Source of the DNA: CAZBWE01 sp964440735 | Lineage (GTDB): Bacteria; Planctomycetota; Phycisphaerae; Sedimentisphaerales; Anaerobacaceae | Assembly: GCA_964440735.1 (NCBI GenBank) | Contig: CAYTTK010000029.1 | Location: 1 to 21,371 of the forward strand | Length of the DNA: 21,371 nucleotides | Direction: 5' to 3' | In this document: positions 20,239 through 21,371 of the stretch, piece by piece | Position numbering within the stretch: the stretch's first letter is position 1 | Layout: the number at the start of each line of letters is the position of its first letter | Notes under the pieces: model-generated | Databases searched by the model: none | The model's input: the letters and a program-made list of their open reading frames with translations, nothing else | Told to the model about the DNA's origin: nothing | Position numbers and translations under genes: made by a program

Positions 20239-21371
20239 ATGGCACAAGCAGATTCGATAAACTCACCGCAGGCAGATATCGGCCTGATTGGTTTGGCAGT
20301 TATGGGCGAAAATCTAATTCTTAATATGGAAAGCAAGGGCTTTACCGTCGCCTGTTTTAATAGAACCGTCTCAAAAGTGGATGTTTTTATAAACGGCAGG
20401 GCCAAAGGCAAAAACATAATTGGCTGCCACTCCATCGAAGAATTTGCAGCTAATCTAAAAAAACCACGCAAGATAATGCTGATGGTAAAGGCCGGCGAAG
20501 CGGTCGATGCCTTCATCGACAAGCTCCTGCCGCATCTCGAAGACGGTGACATCATCGTCGACGGCGGCAACAGCCATTTTCCCGATACCATTCGCCGCAC
20601 AGAGTATGTCGAAAGCAAAGGCAAGCTCTACATCGGCACAGGTGTCTCCGGCGGTGAAGAAGGGGCGCTTCAAGGCCCGTCGATGATGCCCGGCGGCTCA
20701 CCTGCCGCCTGGCAGCACGTCAAACCCATCTTCCAGGCCATCTGCGCAAAGACACCTGAAGGTGAACCCTGCTGCGACTGGGTCGGCGAAAATGGGGCAG
20801 GACACTTCGTCAAAATGACGCACAACGGTATCGAATATGGTGATATGCAAATGATATGCGAGACCTATCAGATGATGAAGCAGGGCATAGGAATGACAAA
20901 CCAGGAAATGTACGAGGTCCTCAGCAAGTGGGATAAGGGTGAGCTTAATTCATACCTCATCGAGATTACGCGGGACATTTTGGCCTACAAAGATGAAGAT
21001 GGCAACGAAGTAATCGACCTCATTCTCGATACAGCCGGCCAGAAGGGCACCGGCAAATGGACCGCCATTGAGGCCTTAAATCTCGGCCAGCCGCTAACGC
21101 TGATAGGCGAAGCCGTCTTTGCTCGATGTCTCTCGGCTTTAAAAGAAGAGCGCGTCGCAGCATCCAAAATCCTCAAAGGACCAAGGGCCAAGTTCAAGGG
21201 CGACAAAGAAAAATTCATCGAGGATTTACGAAAAGCACTTTACGCCTCCAAAATCGTAAGCTATGCCCAGGGCTATCAGCTGATGCGGGCAGCGGCAAAA
21301 AAGCACGACTGGAATTTAAACTACGGCGGAATCGCCCTGATGTGGCGAGGCGGCTGCATCATTCGCTCGGC
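20239..21371 (+). CDS. gnd: 6-phosphogluconate dehydrogenase (3' end beyond the window)
   Basis: Oxidatively decarboxylates 6-phosphogluconate to ribulose 5-phosphate with NADP in the pentose phosphate pathway. About 377 of some 480 residues are visible in one open frame to the window end. Cofactor site GLIGLAVMGENLILN (from 15), VDGGNS (108-112), GVSGGEEGA, the catalytic helix KMTHNGIEYGDMQ with Lys192 and Glu199, DTAGQKGTGKWT, and ALMWRGGCIIRS are all present. It is the decarboxylating, long form. The ATG lies 39 nt after the LarA-family gene, with AAAGGAAG about 10 nt upstream, so it is probably the next gene of the operon. Confidence 0.96.
   Translation, partial: MAQADSINSPQADIGLIGLAVMGENLILNMESKGFTVACFNRTVSKVDVFINGRAKGKNIIGCHSIEEFAANLKKPRKIMLMVKAGEAVDAFIDKLLPHLEDGDIIVDGGNSHFPDTIRRTEYVESKGKLYIGTGVSGGEEGALQGPSMMPGGSPAAWQHVKPIFQAICAKTPEGEPCCDWVGENGAGHFVKMTHNGIEYGDMQMICETYQMMKQGIGMTNQEMYEVLSKWDKGELNSYLIEITRDILAYKDEDGNEVIDLILDTAGQKGTGKWTAIEALNLGQPLTLIGEAVFARCLSALKEERVAASKILKGPRAKFKGDKEKFIEDLRKALYASKIVSYAQGYQLMRAAAKKHDWNLNYGGIALMWRGGCIIRS

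Overview
The window looks like chromosomal DNA of a planctomycete, probably of the Phycisphaerae/Sedimentisphaerales type. Three things suggest this: an EF-Tu whose switch I reads RDATKILTI instead of the usual RGITI, a SecE with extra membrane segments before its conserved end, and a large exported beta-helix protein ending in a dockerin-like calcium-binding pair. The assignment rests on remembered family features, not on a search.

Layout. Positions 1-3067 (minus strand) hold the classic translation/transcription cluster, read right to left: tRNA-Thr(GGT), tuf, rpmG, tRNA-Trp(CCA), secE, nusG. Positions 3412-6734 (minus) hold a tyrosine recombinase of the XerC/XerD type and a large HEAT-like lipoprotein. 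Positions 6843-9506 hold an exported beta-helix/dockerin gene (plus) with a small inverted-repeat element on each side; each element is bracketed by its own 4-bp direct repeat (TTTA, TTGA), as miniature transposable elements would be. Positions 9503-12250 (plus) form a short operon: lipoprotein, galE, ROK sugar kinase. The ROK gene meets larE tail to tail with overlapping stop codons. larE (minus) begins only 2 nt after the 3' end of a tRNA-Thr(CGT).

Positions 13419-15256 (minus) hold an AT-rich gene for an Abi/DRT-like reverse transcriptase. It has a near-consensus promoter of its own and a leader of about 200 nt that can fold into a closed three-way junction. This is the best candidate in the window for a little-described system, namely a defence reverse transcriptase with an associated RNA. 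A small cupin gene lies upstream of it, divergent from the next operon.

Positions 15672-21371 (plus) form a carbohydrate operon: pyrophosphate-type phosphofructokinase, UxuB-like short-chain dehydrogenase, HAD hydrolase, LarA-family nickel-pincer racemase/epimerase with all its key residues, and 6-phosphogluconate dehydrogenase (cut by the window end). Together with larE, which makes the LarA cofactor, this points to sugar-acid metabolism: an epimerisation at C2 of an aldonic acid such as gluconate/mannonate is a reasonable hypothesis. Promoters, hairpins and RNA structures were found by eye and remain predictions.
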